In this document: in pieces, positions 39,483-49,383 of the stretch
Numbering within the stretch: the stretch's first letter is position 1
Layout: each line of letters starts with the position of its first letter
The notes under the pieces: model-generated
Database searches by the model: none
Told to the model about the DNA's origin: nothing
Seen by the model: only the letters and a program-made list of their open reading frames with translations
Source: Dechloromonas denitrificans
GTDB lineage: Bacteria > Pseudomonadota > Gammaproteobacteria > Burkholderiales > Rhodocyclaceae
Direction: 5' to 3'
Length of the DNA stretch: 64,000 nt
Assembly (NCBI RefSeq): GCF_001551835.1
Contig: NZ_LODL01000019.1
Coordinates: 452,645 to 516,644, forward strand
Position numbers and translations under genes: made by a program

Positions 39483-41351
39483 ATGCCCAGCCGTTTCCTG
39501 CGCCACCTGCCGATGCTCCTGCTCCTCGTCGTCCTGATGGGCCTGAGCGGCTTCGGCGCCCACCGCGTCGCCCAGCAACTCGGCCTTGCCGACCTGCAGG
39601 CGACCGGTCTGCACCGCCTCGACCTGTACACCGCGAGCCTGGAGCGGGAAATCGGCAAATATGCCTTCCTGCCCGGCACGCTCGGCCTCGAACGCGACGT
39701 CCTCGACCTGCTCCGGCGGCCGGGAGACGACAAGCTGGCGCCCTCGGTCAACGCCTACCTCGAACAGCTCAACGACCGCGCCGGCACCCTGTCGATCTAC
39801 GTCATCGACACCGCCGGCCATGTCGTCGCTTCCAGCAACTGGCGCCGGGCCGACAGTTTCATCGGCGAAGACCTCTCCTTCCGCCCTTATTTCCGCGAGG
39901 CGATGGCCAGCGGCAACGGCCGTTTCTTCGGCATCGGCACGACGCGCGGCGAACCCGGCTACTACCTCGCCTCGACGCTGGCCGACGACAGCCGGACGCT
40001 CGGCGTCGCCGTCATCAAGGTCAGCCTGGAACAGCTGGAAAAGTCGTGGAGCACGGTCGAGGCACCGGCCATGGTCAGCGACGAGAACGGCGTCGTCATC
40101 CTCGGCTCGGTCGCCGACTGGAAATTCACCACGCTGCGCCCGCTCGACGAAACGACGCGGCGCGCCTTCGACCAGACCCAGCAATACAACCGGCGCGCCC
40201 TGACGCCGCTCGAACTGAAGGAAATCGCCGAACTCGACCATGGCGCCCGGCTGGTCAGCATCGCCAAGAAGGGACCGGAAATGGTCTCGGTCTACCCGGT
40301 GGCCGGCCGTTTCCTGGCCCAATCCCGGCCACTGCCCGGCACGCCGTGGACGCTGACCGTCCTTTCCCACCTCGAACAGGTCGACGAGATCGCCCAGAGC
40401 CGGGCGATGGTCGCCATTGTCGGCGCCGCCTTCCTGTTCATGCTCGGCCTGACCCTCGATGAGCGGCGCCGCCACCTGAAGGACCGGTTGGCTGCCCGCG
40501 AGGCGCTGCAGAAGGCGCACGACCAGCTGGAACGCAAGGTCGACGAGCGGACTGCCGACCTCTCGGCCGCCAACCACCTGCTGCAGGACGAAATCGCCGA
40601 GCGCATCCGGGCCGAACGGACGCTGCGCGCCGCCCAGGACGAACTGGTCCAGGCCGGCAAGCTGGCGGTGATCGGCCAACTGTCGACCGGCATCGCCCAC
40701 GAACTGAACCAGCCGCTGGCCGCGCTGCGCACGCTGTCCGGCAACGGCGTTCGCTTTCTCGAACGGGGCGATGTCGCCACCACCCGGGCCAATCTCGAAC
40801 GCATCGCCCAACTGGTCGACCGCATGGGTCTGATCACCGGCCAGTTGCGCGCCTTCGCCCGCAAGTCGAGCGGCCAGCTGCAGCCGGTCGCCCTCTGCCA
40901 TGCCCTGGACGCCGCCCTCGCCCTGCTCGAGCCGCGACTGAGCCAGGCCGGCGCCGAAGTCGTCCGCCACTGCCCGCTGCCCGAACCGCGCGCCCGCTGC
41001 GACGCCAACCGGCTGGAACAGGTGCTGATCAACCTGATCGGCAACGCGCTCGATGCGATGGACGGCCAGCCGGCGCCGCGCATTGAACTCGACTGCGCCG
41101 GCCTCGACGGCCAGGCCCGGCTGAGCGTGCGCGACCACGGCCCGGGGCTGGACGAGGCGGCCTTGAGCCATCTTTTCGAACCCTTCTTCACGACCAAGGC
41201 GGCCGGCGTCGGCCTCGGTCTCGGGCTGACCATCTCGGCCGGCATCGTCCGCGATTTCGGCGGCACGCTGAGCGGCGCCAACCATCCGGACGGCGGTGCC
41301 GTGTTCACGCTGGAACTCCCTTTGCTCGACGAGACCGAACGCCATGACTGA
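39483..41351 (+). CDS. aauS1: DctB/AauS-type sensor histidine kinase 1
   Basis: 622 residues. Membrane helix at about 10-28, a periplasmic double-PAS (dCache-like) sensor domain about 30-305 with VIDTAGHVVASSNW and YFREAMASG...FFGIG, a second helix about 310-330, a coiled coil, then HisKA with STGIAHELNQPLAALRTL (His about 405) and HATPase with NLIGNALDAM, DHGPGLDE and FFTTKAAGVGLGLGLTIS. DctB-type kinases sense dicarboxylates; AauS relatives sense acidic amino acids. The neighbours (aspA, symporter) favour acidic amino acids here. Its stop overlaps the regulator gene by eight bases. Confidence 0.9.
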   Translation: MPSRFLRHLPMLLLLVVLMGLSGFGAHRVAQQLGLADLQATGLHRLDLYTASLEREIGKYAFLPGTLGLERDVLDLLRRPGDDKLAPSVNAYLEQLNDRAGTLSIYVIDTAGHVVASSNWRRADSFIGEDLSFRPYFREAMASGNGRFFGIGTTRGEPGYYLASTLADDSRTLGVAVIKVSLEQLEKSWSTVEAPAMVSDENGVVILGSVADWKFTTLRPLDETTRRAFDQTQQYNRRALTPLELKEIAELDHGARLVSIAKKGPEMVSVYPVAGRFLAQSRPLPGTPWTLTVLSHLEQVDEIAQSRAMVAIVGAAFLFMLGLTLDERRRHLKDRLAAREALQKAHDQLERKVDERTADLSAANHLLQDEIAERIRAERTLRAAQDELVQAGKLAVIGQLSTGIAHELNQPLAALRTLSGNGVRFLERGDVATTRANLERIAQLVDRMGLITGQLRAFARKSSGQLQPVALCHALDAALALLEPRLSQAGAEVVRHCPLPEPRARCDANRLEQVLINLIGNALDAMDGQPAPRIELDCAGLDGQARLSVRDHGPGLDEAALSHLFEPFFTTKAAGVGLGLGLTISAGIVRDFGGTLSGANHPDGGAVFTLELPLLDETERHD

Positions 41352-42684
41352 AGCACTGAAAGTACTGATCATCGAGGACGACCCGGACGTCGCCCTCGGT
41401 TGCGAGCAAGCCCTGCAGCTCGAAGGCATCGCCACCGAATGCGTCGGCAGCGCCGAGCAGGCCCGCCGCCGGCTCGGCCACGACTACCGCGGCATCATCG
41501 TCAGCGACATCCGGCTGCCGAAAATGGACGGTATGGCCTTCCTCCGCGAGACGCTGGCCGTCGATCCGGAACTGCCGGTGGTGCTGATCACCGGCCACGG
41601 CGACGTGACGATGGCGGTGCAGGCGATGAAGGACGGCGCCTACGACTTCATCCAGAAGCCTTTTCCGCCGGAATACCTGGTCGAGGTCGTCCGTCGGGCG
41701 CTGGAAAAGCGCCGGCTGGTGCTGGAGGTGCGCGATCTGCGCCGCCAACTGGAACAGCGCGACCAGCTTGAAGGCAAGCTGATCGGCCGCGCCCCAGGCA
41801 TGCAGAAGCTGCGCCAGATGCTGGTCGGCCTCGCCGGCAGCGCCGCCGACGTGCTCATTCACGGCGAAACCGGCACCGGCAAGGAACTGGTCGCCCGCTG
41901 CCTGCACGAAGCCAGTGCACGCCGGGATGCCAATTTCGTCGCCATCAACTGCGGCGGGATGGCCGAGAGCCTGCTCGACAGCGAACTCTTCGGCCACGAA
42001 GCGGGCGCTTTCACCGGCGCCGCCAAGCGGCGGATCGGCAAGATCGAGCATGCCAGCGGCGGCACGCTGTTTCTCGACGAAATCGAGAGCATGCCGATGA
42101 GCATGCAGATCAAACTGCTGCGCGTGCTGCAAGAGCGGACGCTGGAACGGCTCGGCTCCAACACGCTGCTCAACATTGACTGTCGCGTCATTGCCGCGAC
42201 CAAGACCGACCTGCTCGAACTGGCCGGCCGCGGCGGCTTCCGCAACGATCTTTATTACCGGCTGAGCGTCGCCACGCTGGCCCTGCCGCCGCTACGCGAG
42301 CGACGCGAGGACATCCCGCTGCTCTTCGAGCACTTCCTGCTCCAGGCTGCCGCCCGCCACCAGCGGCCGGTGCCGGAAACGACGGCCGGCCGGGTCCGGC
42401 AACTGGTCGGCTATGCCTGGCCGGGCAACGTGCGCGAGCTGCGGAACGTCGCCGACCGCTGCGTGCTCGGCATCGAAAGCGGCTCACCGCCCTTCGGCCA
42501 GCCGGCGGCGGACGGCCCGACGCCGCTGGCCGAGACCGTCGAAGCTTTCGAACGCGCCCTGATCGCCGATGCGCTGCGCCGCCACGGCAGCCTGGGCCGT
42601 ACCGCCGAAGCGCTGGTCGTCGCCAAGACCACGCTGCACGACAAGATTCGCAAGTACGGGCTGGCCGACGACGGCGTTTCCTGA
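41344..42684 (+). CDS. aauR1: DctD/AauR-type sigma-54 response regulator 1
   Basis: 446 residues from ATG 41344. Receiver with Asp55 in IIVSDIRLP and Lys105; AAA+ domain with Walker A GETGTGKE (174-181) and the sigma-54-contacting GAFTGA loop (221-226); C-terminal Fis-type helix-turn-helix ending TTLHDKIRKYGL. All residues for phosphorylation-controlled activation of RpoN promoters are present. The two sigma-54 promoters with AauR-like sites in this window are its likely targets. Convergent with a close paralogue. Confidence 0.93.
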   Translation: MTEALKVLIIEDDPDVALGCEQALQLEGIATECVGSAEQARRRLGHDYRGIIVSDIRLPKMDGMAFLRETLAVDPELPVVLITGHGDVTMAVQAMKDGAYDFIQKPFPPEYLVEVVRRALEKRRLVLEVRDLRRQLEQRDQLEGKLIGRAPGMQKLRQMLVGLAGSAADVLIHGETGTGKELVARCLHEASARRDANFVAINCGGMAESLLDSELFGHEAGAFTGAAKRRIGKIEHASGGTLFLDEIESMPMSMQIKLLRVLQERTLERLGSNTLLNIDCRVIAATKTDLLELAGRGGFRNDLYYRLSVATLALPPLRERREDIPLLFEHFLLQAAARHQRPVPETTAGRVRQLVGYAWPGNVRELRNVADRCVLGIESGSPPFGQPAADGPTPLAETVEAFERALIADALRRHGSLGRTAEALVVAKTTLHDKIRKYGLADDGVS

Positions 42685-42720
42685 GCGTTCAGCCCACGCC
42701 AGGGAGACGCTGGAATATTC

Positions 42721-42787
42721 GTCATCCCCGCGCAGGCGGGGATCCAGTTCATTGATTTTTGTGGATTCCCGCCTGCGCGGGAATGAC
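42721..42787. repeat. REP-like palindromic repeat pair
   Basis: Two 26-base units, 42721-42746 and 42762-42787, are inverted copies separated by 15 bases. Each unit is itself a hairpin (CCCCGC with GCGGGG, and CCCGCC/CGCGGG variants). The GTCAT-CCCGC...GCGGG-GAT-CCA pattern is a dispersed extragenic repeat common in betaproteobacterial genomes. It fills the gap between the convergent regulator genes and may act as a two-way terminator. Only one copy is seen in this window. Confidence 0.85.
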
Positions 42788-42830
42788 ATATTTGAATAAC
42801 TCAGCGCTGGCCTAGAGCGGCGGGCGGCCC

Positions 42831-44153
42831 TCAGATCAAGCCGTATTTCTTCAGCTTGTCGTGCAGGGTAGTGCGGGCGACTTTCAGCGCCTCGCTGGTC
42901 CGCGCGATGTTGCCGTCGTGCTTGGCCAGTTCGTTGGCGATCAGCACCCGCTCGTAGTTGTCGACCGCCTCGGTCAGCGACTGCGGCGTGTTGCCGACGC
43001 CGGGCGTCGCCGCATCGCGGCCGATGCCGAGGGCGTGGCAATCGGCGGCATTCCTGAGTTCGCGGATATTGCCCGGCCAGTCCTGCGCCATCAGCCGACG
43101 CAGGTAATCCGAAGTCAGCGCCGGCGGCGGCCGGTTGTAGCGCTTGGCGGCCTGCAGCAGGAATTCGTCGTAGAGGGCCGGAATGTCCTCCCGTCGCTCG
43201 CGTAGCGGCGGCAGTTCGATGCGAACGACATTCAGGCGGTAATAGAGGTCGGCCCGGAATTTTCCCTGATCGGAGAGCAGCTTGAGGTCTTCCTTGCTCG
43301 CCGCGACGACCCGGCACGACACCGGCACCAGCTGGTTGGAGCCGAGCCGTTCGATGACGCGTTCCTGCAGCACACGCAGCAGCTTGATCTGCATGTTCAT
43401 CGGCATCGACTCGACCTCGTCGAGGAACAGCGTGCCGCCGCTGGCGTACTCGATCTTGCCGATCCGCCGTTTCTGCGCCCCGGTAAAGGCGCCTGGCTCG
43501 TGGCCGAACAGTTCGCTGTCGAGCAGGTTGTCGGCCATGCCGCCGCAGTTCAGCGCGACGTAGTTTTCCTGGCGCGCCCCCGACAGGTCGTGCAGGCAGC
43601 GGGCGACCATTTCCTTGCCGGTGCCGGTTTCGCCGAAAATCAGCACGTCCACCGCAGCACTCGCGACATCGAGGATCAACTGGCGGACCCGCGCCATCTG
43701 CGGCGAGCGGCCGATCAGCCGGGCCTCCAGATCGTCACGATGATCGAGCCGGCGGCGCAGGGCTTCGACTTCGAGGACCAGTTCGCGCTTGTCCAGCGCC
43801 CGACGGACGACGTCGACCAGGTCGCCGGTCGAGAACGGCTTCTGCATGAAATCGTATGCACCGCAGCGCATCGCCTCGACAGCCAGGGTCACGTCGCCGT
43901 GGCCGGTGATGATGATCACCGGCAGGTTGGGGTCGAGCTGGTTGACCCAGCGCAGCAGCCCCATGCCGTTCAGGCCGGGCAGCCGCATGTCGGTGACGAC
44001 GACGCCCGGGTAATCGGCCTTGAGCAGCCGCTGCGCCTCTTCGGCGGTGCTCACCGCCTCGACCGGGATGCCAGCCAGCTGCATCGCCTGTTCGCAACCG
44101 AGGCGGACATTCGGATCATCTTCGATCAACAGCACGGACAGGGTGGGCTTCAT
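42831..44153 (-). CDS. aauR2: DctD/AauR-type sigma-54 response regulator 2
   Basis: 440 residues. Same architecture as regulator 1: receiver with Asp55 (VVVTDMRLP), Walker A GETGTGKE at 174-181, GAFTGA at 221-226 and a Fis-type helix-turn-helix ending TTLHDKLKKYGL. The first 230 residues align with regulator 1 without gaps. The recognition helices differ only by conservative changes, so both probably bind the same DNA. Its start overlaps the stop of kinase 2 (ATGA). Confidence 0.92.
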   Translation of the reverse strand: MKPTLSVLLIEDDPNVRLGCEQAMQLAGIPVEAVSTAEEAQRLLKADYPGVVVTDMRLPGLNGMGLLRWVNQLDPNLPVIIITGHGDVTLAVEAMRCGAYDFMQKPFSTGDLVDVVRRALDKRELVLEVEALRRRLDHRDDLEARLIGRSPQMARVRQLILDVASAAVDVLIFGETGTGKEMVARCLHDLSGARQENYVALNCGGMADNLLDSELFGHEPGAFTGAQKRRIGKIEYASGGTLFLDEVESMPMNMQIKLLRVLQERVIERLGSNQLVPVSCRVVAASKEDLKLLSDQGKFRADLYYRLNVVRIELPPLRERREDIPALYDEFLLQAAKRYNRPPPALTSDYLRRLMAQDWPGNIRELRNAADCHALGIGRDAATPGVGNTPQSLTEAVDNYERVLIANELAKHDGNIARTSEALKVARTTLHDKLKKYGLI

Positions 44154-46084
44154 GGCGAACTCGGCTCAGGGGAGAAAGTAGGGGCGGCGCTGACCGGCGG
44201 CAGCAGCACGACAAAGCGTGCCCCGCCGCCCGGGGCCGGGCCGGCCAGCAGGTCGCCGCCGAAATCGCGCAGGATGTCGCGCGAAATGGCCAGCCCGAGG
44301 CCGAGGCCTTCGCCCGGCTGCTTGGTCGTGAAGAAGGGCTCGAACAGGTGCTCCAGCGCCTTTTCGGAGAAACCGACGCCGCTGTCGCTGACCGCCAGCG
44401 CCAGTTGGCCGGAACTGGCCCGGTCGACCGAAAAGCTGAGCCGGCGTTCCGGCTCGTCGGCCATGGCGTCGATGGCGTTGCCGATCAGATTGACCAGTAC
44501 CTGCTGCAGGCGGTTCTGGTCGCACCAGGCGATCCACGAATTGGGCGCAATCTGCCGGTCGACCGCAACCCCCTGCTTGCGCAGGCGCTGGTCGAACAGG
44601 AAAAGCGCCGCATCGACCGCCTGCGCCACATCGACCGCCGCCGGCACGGCCGGCGACTTGCGGGCGAATGTCTTGAGCGGCTTGATGATGCCGCCCATCT
44701 GCTCCGACAACTGGCCGACGATGCCGAGATTCTTCTCGGCGGTGGCCAGATCGCCGCGATGCATGAACTCGACCGCATTGGCCGACAGCGTGCGGATGGC
44801 GCCGAGCGGCTGGCTCAGCTCGTGGGTGATGCCGGTCGCCATCTGGCCGAGTACGGCCAGCTTGCCGGCCTGGACCAGTTCGTCCTGGGCGGCGCGCAGC
44901 GTCTGTTCGGCCCGCTGCCGGTCGACCACTTCGCGCTGCAGGCGCTCGACGGCATTCGACAGATCGACGGTGCGTGCCGCGACATTGCGTTCAAGTTCCT
45001 GATTGGCCTTTTCCAGCATCGCCTGCGCCTCGCGCCGGCCGCGCGCCACCCGCCGGCGCTGGCCGAGGTAGAGCGCCCACAACAGCAGGCAACCGACCGC
45101 CGCCGTCGCCAGCGCGGCATGGGTCGAAGCCTGGACGGCGACCGAACGCAGGTCGGAGAAGACGATGATCCGCCAGGCGGTGCCCGGCAGATGGCGGCTC
45201 AGCGCCAGGTAGGTTTTCTTGCCTTGCAGCGCGCTCAGCGCGGTACCCGCCGGCGACTGCCGGGCAAGGCGGACGACGGCGCCTTCCTGCGCTTCATCGA
45301 CCGAAATATCCAGCGATTCGGCGCCGACCCGCTGCCCGGCAAACTGCTCGCGGCTGATCCGGGCCAGGGTTTCCGGCGTTTGCGGTTGCAAGGTGGCATA
45401 GGGCCACTCGGGCGGCGAGGCGAGCAGCACGATGCCGTTGTTATCGACGATCAGGGCCGGCGCCTCCTGCCCGAGCCAGCGCCGTTCCAGTTCACGGATG
45501 CCGGACTTGACGACGGCGACGCCGATCACCTTCCAGTCCTGCGTTTCGTCGCGGATCGGCAGCGCGAAGAAGTAGCCCGGTTCGTGGCGCACCGCATCGA
45601 CCGCGTAATGGCGTTCCGGCGTGCCGCTGACGGCGCCGCGGAAGAAGGGCATGTAGGAGAGGTCGGCGCCGAGCAGGTTGTCGGAGAAGATCCAGTCGCT
45701 GGAAGCGACCACCCGCCCCCGGGTGTCGAGCACGAAGATGGCTGGCCCGCCGAGATGGTCGTTGAGTTTTTGCAGGAAATGATTGGCCGCCGCCTGCAGC
45801 ACGTCCTGCCCTTCCGGCGGCGCCCGCAGCAGGGCGCGGACATCGGGGCTCAACTCGACGGCGCTGGGGATCGAAGCATGCCGCGTCACTTCGCTGTCGA
45901 TGGCGGCAGCCAGGATGTCCAACTGGTGGCTGGCCTCGTCGCGCAACTGGTTGAAGCCCTGCTTCTCGGAAATCTTGAAAGTCAGCAGGCCGGCCAGCAG
46001 GAAGACGGCCAGCAGGATCGCCACGCCGAGGGCGCGGTGCGGTTTGGGCAGGCTGACCGGAGGGCTGGTGGTGGATTCAGGCAT
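44150..46084 (-). CDS. aauS2: DctB/AauS-type sensor histidine kinase 2
   Basis: 644 residues. Membrane helix about 18-37, periplasmic sensor about 40-320 with VLDTRGRVVASSDW and MPFFRGAVSGTPERHYAVD, second helix about 325-345, coiled coil, HisKA with ATGITHELSQPLGAIRTL, HATPase with NLIGNAIDAM, DSGVGFSE and FFTTKQPGEGLGLGLAIS. The sensor domain is recognisably related to kinase 1 but more diverged than the kinase core, so the two pairs may respond to different ligands. It follows marC by 80 bases. Confidence 0.9.
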   Translation of the reverse strand: MPESTTSPPVSLPKPHRALGVAILLAVFLLAGLLTFKISEKQGFNQLRDEASHQLDILAAAIDSEVTRHASIPSAVELSPDVRALLRAPPEGQDVLQAAANHFLQKLNDHLGGPAIFVLDTRGRVVASSDWIFSDNLLGADLSYMPFFRGAVSGTPERHYAVDAVRHEPGYFFALPIRDETQDWKVIGVAVVKSGIRELERRWLGQEAPALIVDNNGIVLLASPPEWPYATLQPQTPETLARISREQFAGQRVGAESLDISVDEAQEGAVVRLARQSPAGTALSALQGKKTYLALSRHLPGTAWRIIVFSDLRSVAVQASTHAALATAAVGCLLLWALYLGQRRRVARGRREAQAMLEKANQELERNVAARTVDLSNAVERLQREVVDRQRAEQTLRAAQDELVQAGKLAVLGQMATGITHELSQPLGAIRTLSANAVEFMHRGDLATAEKNLGIVGQLSEQMGGIIKPLKTFARKSPAVPAAVDVAQAVDAALFLFDQRLRKQGVAVDRQIAPNSWIAWCDQNRLQQVLVNLIGNAIDAMADEPERRLSFSVDRASSGQLALAVSDSGVGFSEKALEHLFEPFFTTKQPGEGLGLGLAISRDILRDFGGDLLAGPAPGGGARFVVLLPPVSAAPTFSPEPSSP

Positions 46085-46164
46085 GAGCGGGACGGCGACA
46101 GGAAGGGCCTATTGTACGGCCGAATTTTGCCCTGCCCGGGCCGTCGACCGCAGGGGTCGGCCGC

Positions 46165-46812
46165 TCAGGCACCGGCCATGAAACTGCGGATGCCCGAACC
46201 GACGAACTGGACGCCGATGCAAATGAGCAGGAAACCGGTCAGCCGGGCGACGACGTTGATCCCCTCGCTGCCCAGCCGGCGCGACACCCAGCGCGCCGAG
46301 CGCAGCACCAGCCAGATGATCAGGCAGGTCGCGGCGATCGCCGCCACCGTCGCGATATAGGCCAGCAGACGGCGCATGCCGCCGGCCAGTTCGGCGATTT
46401 CCGAGGAGATGCCGATCACCGTCGCCAGTGCTCCCGGCCCGGCGATGCCCGGCATGGCCAACGGAAAGAAGGCGAAACTGCCGCTGCCGCCGACCAGCGC
46501 GGTATCGGTGGTGCCGAACAGCATGCGGTAGCCGATCAGCGCCACGGTCAGGCCGCCGGCTATACGCAGCGCCCCGAAGGAAATGCCGAAGGCTTCGAGA
46601 ATGAAGACGCCGGCGAACAGTCCGCCGGTCAACAGCAAAAAACCGTAAAAACACGCCCGCCGCGCTTCCTGCGACGCGGAGCCGGCCTCGAGGTCGGCGG
46701 CCAGGGTCAGGAAGACCGGGATCTTCGACAGCGGGTTGGTGATCGTCGCCAGACTGATCAGGCCGCCGAGAAAGAAGCTGACCAGCAGCCGGTTGAAACT
46801 TTCATCCATCAT
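46165..46812 (-). CDS. MarC-family integral membrane protein
   Basis: 215 residues with six helices. Family blocks: LATITNPLSKIPVFLTL (NP motif in helix 1), GISFGALRIAGGLTVALIGYRML, FPLAMPGIAGPGALATVIG and a C-terminal FLLICIGVQF. MarC proteins are transporters of unknown substrate, often grouped as NAAT amino acid transporters. GAGGAG lies before two successive ATG codons; the second (46809) has the better spacing. The start is seven bases after the binding-protein stop, so it is in an operon with that gene and the chemoreceptor. Confidence 0.88.
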   Translation of the reverse strand: MMDESFNRLLVSFFLGGLISLATITNPLSKIPVFLTLAADLEAGSASQEARRACFYGFLLLTGGLFAGVFILEAFGISFGALRIAGGLTVALIGYRMLFGTTDTALVGGSGSFAFFPLAMPGIAGPGALATVIGISSEIAELAGGMRRLLAYIATVAAIAATCLIIWLVLRSARWVSRRLGSEGINVVARLTGFLLICIGVQFVGSGIRSFMAGA

Positions 46813-46819
46813 CGTCTCC

Positions 46820-47713
46820 TCAATCCGGCGCCCAATCGCTGGGGAAGCGGAAGGAATTGCGCAACAGGCGCCCCATCGGCCAGTGCAGGTCGATGCCGTG
46901 CGGCGGAATCGGCTGCTCGAACCACTTGCGGTAGAGGGTGGTCGCTTCGCCGCTGCCGATCAGCCGCTTCATCTCGTTATCGACCAGCGCCTTGAACTCG
47001 GCATCGTCCCGCGCCAGCATGATGGCCAGCGCCTCGACACGGTAGCTGTCGTCGAGGATGCGATAGCGCTCCGGCGCCTTGGCCCCGGCCCGCAGGCTGG
47101 CCAGCAGCACATCGTCCATCATGAAGGCGTCGGCCTTGCCGGCCGCCAGCATGGCGAAGGCGGCGGCATGATCGGGGGCGATTTCCAGCTTCGAGCGCAG
47201 ATGCAGGTCGGCGAACAGCTTTTCCGCCGTGCTGCCGCGTGTCGTGACGACGGTCGCCCGGTGCAGGTCGGCGTGACCGCTGATGCCTGAATCCTGGCCG
47301 ACCATGAAACGGGTCGAGGTAATGAAATGCGGCACCGTGAAGGCGACGCGGGCTCGCCGCTCGGCGTTGTTGGTCGTGCTGCCGCATTCGAGATCGACCT
47401 GGCCGCCCGCCACGGCATCGAGCCGACTGGCCGAGGTGACCGGCCGGTACTCCGTCTTCGGCTCGCGGCCGAGCTGCTTGCCGATGGCACCGACCAGGCG
47501 GCGGCAGAGATCGATGGCATAACCGACCGGCCGCTGGCCATCGTACACGTAGGAAAAAGGCATCGACGACTCGCGGTAGCCGATAACCACGGTGCCGGTC
47601 CGGGCAATGCGCTGCAGCGTCGTCTCGGCCTGCACCGGCGCGGCCGGCAGGGCCAGGAGCGCAGCCAGTACAAAAGCCGCCGCGGCCGGCCGGACGATGA
47701 TCGGGGTGGCCAT
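46820..47713 (-). CDS. Orphan glutamate/aspartate-type periplasmic binding protein (family 3)
   Basis: 297 residues from ATG 47713; a TTG two codons upstream overlaps the chemoreceptor stop. Signal peptide to about residue 29 (PAAPVQA). The mature part carries the family 3 blocks IGYRESSMPFSYVYDGQRPVGY, DLECGSTTNNAERR and ADAFMMDDVLL, the same set as GltI at 54209-55108. No permease or ATPase gene is adjacent; the gene lies between a chemoreceptor and MarC in front of sensor kinase 2. It may share the GltJKL permease or present ligand to the chemoreceptor or kinase. Confidence 0.88.
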   Translation of the reverse strand: MATPIIVRPAAAAFVLAALLALPAAPVQAETTLQRIARTGTVVIGYRESSMPFSYVYDGQRPVGYAIDLCRRLVGAIGKQLGREPKTEYRPVTSASRLDAVAGGQVDLECGSTTNNAERRARVAFTVPHFITSTRFMVGQDSGISGHADLHRATVVTTRGSTAEKLFADLHLRSKLEIAPDHAAAFAMLAAGKADAFMMDDVLLASLRAGAKAPERYRILDDSYRVEALAIMLARDDAEFKALVDNEMKRLIGSGEATTLYRKWFEQPIPPHGIDLHWPMGRLLRNSFRFPSDWAPD

Positions 47714-47715
47714 GC

Positions 47716-49356
47716 TCAAGCCGTCCGGAAACGGGCGATGCCCGATTCGAGGCTGGTCGCCAGACCGTCCAGCTGGCGTGCCGTGGTCGCCATGTTGGCG
47801 GTGGCCCGGTTGTTTTCGTGGATCATCTGGACGATACGCTCGACGCGGGCAGCGACATCCTCGCCGCCGGACGACTGCTGGCGCAGGCTGGACGACACTT
47901 CGTCAATAACGCGGGCGACATGGCGGTTGCTGTTTTCGATGGCGCTCATCGACTCGCCGGCGGCGCAGGCCATGCGCAGCCCCTCGTCGACGCGGCTGAC
48001 CGAACGCTGCATGTGCTCGGCCATCGAGCGCGCCCCGCTCTGGATGGCGCTGACCATGGCGGCGATCTGACTGGCCGAGGTGGTGGTCTTTTCGGCCAGC
48101 TTCCTGACCTCGTCGGCGACCACGGCGAAACCGCGGCCGCTGTCGCCGGCCCGCGCCGCTTCGATGGCGGCATTGAGAGCCAGCAGGTTGGTCTGGTCGG
48201 CCAGGTCGTGGATCACCGCGGTAATCGCCGAAATGCGTTCCGACTCGCGTCCCAGCGTGCTCGCCGTATCGGCCGAGTCGGTGACCAGGCCGGCGATCTG
48301 GCGAATTTCATCGACCATGGTCTGGATCGTCTGGCAGCCGCCGGCCGCCTGTTGCCCGGCCTTGCCGGACAGGTTTTGCGCCTCCTGGCCCAGGGTCGCG
48401 ATATGGCTGATGCAGGTCGACATGGTCTGCAGGGTTTCAGCCATCGCGGCGCTGGCCACTGCCTGCTCCTCGGAACCGCCGCGCATTTCGTCGGCCGAGC
48501 CGGAGAGTGCGGTGACGGCGTTTTTCAGTTGCCCGGCTTCCTGGCGGATGGCGCCGAGAATGCCGGCCAGCGACTGGGTGGTTTTCATCGCCGCCGCCTG
48601 CAGGCGGCGGATTTCGGCACAGCCGTTCGGCTCGATGCGCTGCGTCAGGTCGCCGGCGGCGACGCTTTCCATCAGTTGGGCAGCGGCTTCGAGCGGCCGG
48701 CGGACGCCGCCGGTCAACAGAAAGCCGAGAATGCCGGCGACCAGCGCCGCGGCGACCGCCAGCATCAGGGTCAGGCGGCTGGTGCGGGCCGCTTCGGCGA
48801 CAATGTCGGCGGCCCGTTCGCGGCTCTGCGTCTGCATCAGATGGCGCGCCTGGTCGATACTGGCTTCGAGCGCCTGCATGCGTGGCAAGGCCTCCTGCTG
48901 CAGGATGCCCATGGCGACGGCGGAGAGGAATTGCATGGCCTCGCCCATCGCCTTGTCCTGAGCCGCGAAGGCGACCGTCGCCTGCTGCCGGATGCGTTGC
49001 AGCAGTTCACTTTCGCCCGTTTCGGCATGGTCGACCGCCAGCTTTTCGAGCCCGCCGAGGGCAGCGAAGAAACGCGCCTTTTCCCGCTCATAGCGTTCGG
49101 CTTCGGCCTTCATCACTTCGCCGTCGGTGAAGATGATGTTGTTGCGGACGCTTTCGCGCATGCCGGCATTGGCATAGGCCAGTTCGGCGATCTGCCCGTC
49201 CTTGGCGAGCGAGACGTTGGCGATGCGCTCGGCTGCCGCCTCGACCCGGTTCAGGCTGAAGGTCGTCCAGCCGGCGACGATGACGAACAGGCCGACAATG
49301 ACGGCAAACGCCATCGCCAGTTGCGGGCCGATGCCGAGACGGAATAGCGCTTTCAT
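47716..49356 (-). CDS. Methyl-accepting chemotaxis protein
   Basis: 546 residues from ATG 49356 (GGAG nine bases upstream). Helix about 10-32, a periplasmic four-helix-bundle type ligand domain (about 33-190), second helix about 195-215, HAMP, and a signalling domain with the tip [42 protein letters not shown] complete receptor for the flagellar or pilus array. It directly precedes the orphan glutamate-type binding protein, so attraction to acidic amino acids, perhaps through that protein, is a reasonable guess. Confidence 0.93.
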   Translation of the reverse strand: MKALFRLGIGPQLAMAFAVIVGLFVIVAGWTTFSLNRVEAAAERIANVSLAKDGQIAELAYANAGMRESVRNNIIFTDGEVMKAEAERYEREKARFFAALGGLEKLAVDHAETGESELLQRIRQQATVAFAAQDKAMGEAMQFLSAVAMGILQQEALPRMQALEASIDQARHLMQTQSRERAADIVAEAARTSRLTLMLAVAAALVAGILGFLLTGGVRRPLEAAAQLMESVAAGDLTQRIEPNGCAEIRRLQAAAMKTTQSLAGILGAIRQEAGQLKNAVTALSGSADEMRGGSEEQAVASAAMAETLQTMSTCISHIATLGQEAQNLSGKAGQQAAGGCQTIQTMVDEIRQIAGLVTDSADTASTLGRESERISAITAVIHDLADQTNLLALNAAIEAARAGDSGRGFAVVADEVRKLAEKTTTSASQIAAMVSAIQSGARSMAEHMQRSVSRVDEGLRMACAAGESMSAIENSNRHVARVIDEVSSSLRQQSSGGEDVAARVERIVQMIHENNRATANMATTARQLDGLATSLESGIARFRTA

Positions 49357-49383
49357 AGGGAAAAACTCCAAGTGTTCATGAGG

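Noticed and set aside
42721..42787. CRISPR-like repeat
   Set aside because: There are only two units, inverted relative to each other, with a 15-base gap and no cas genes; this is a REP-type palindrome.
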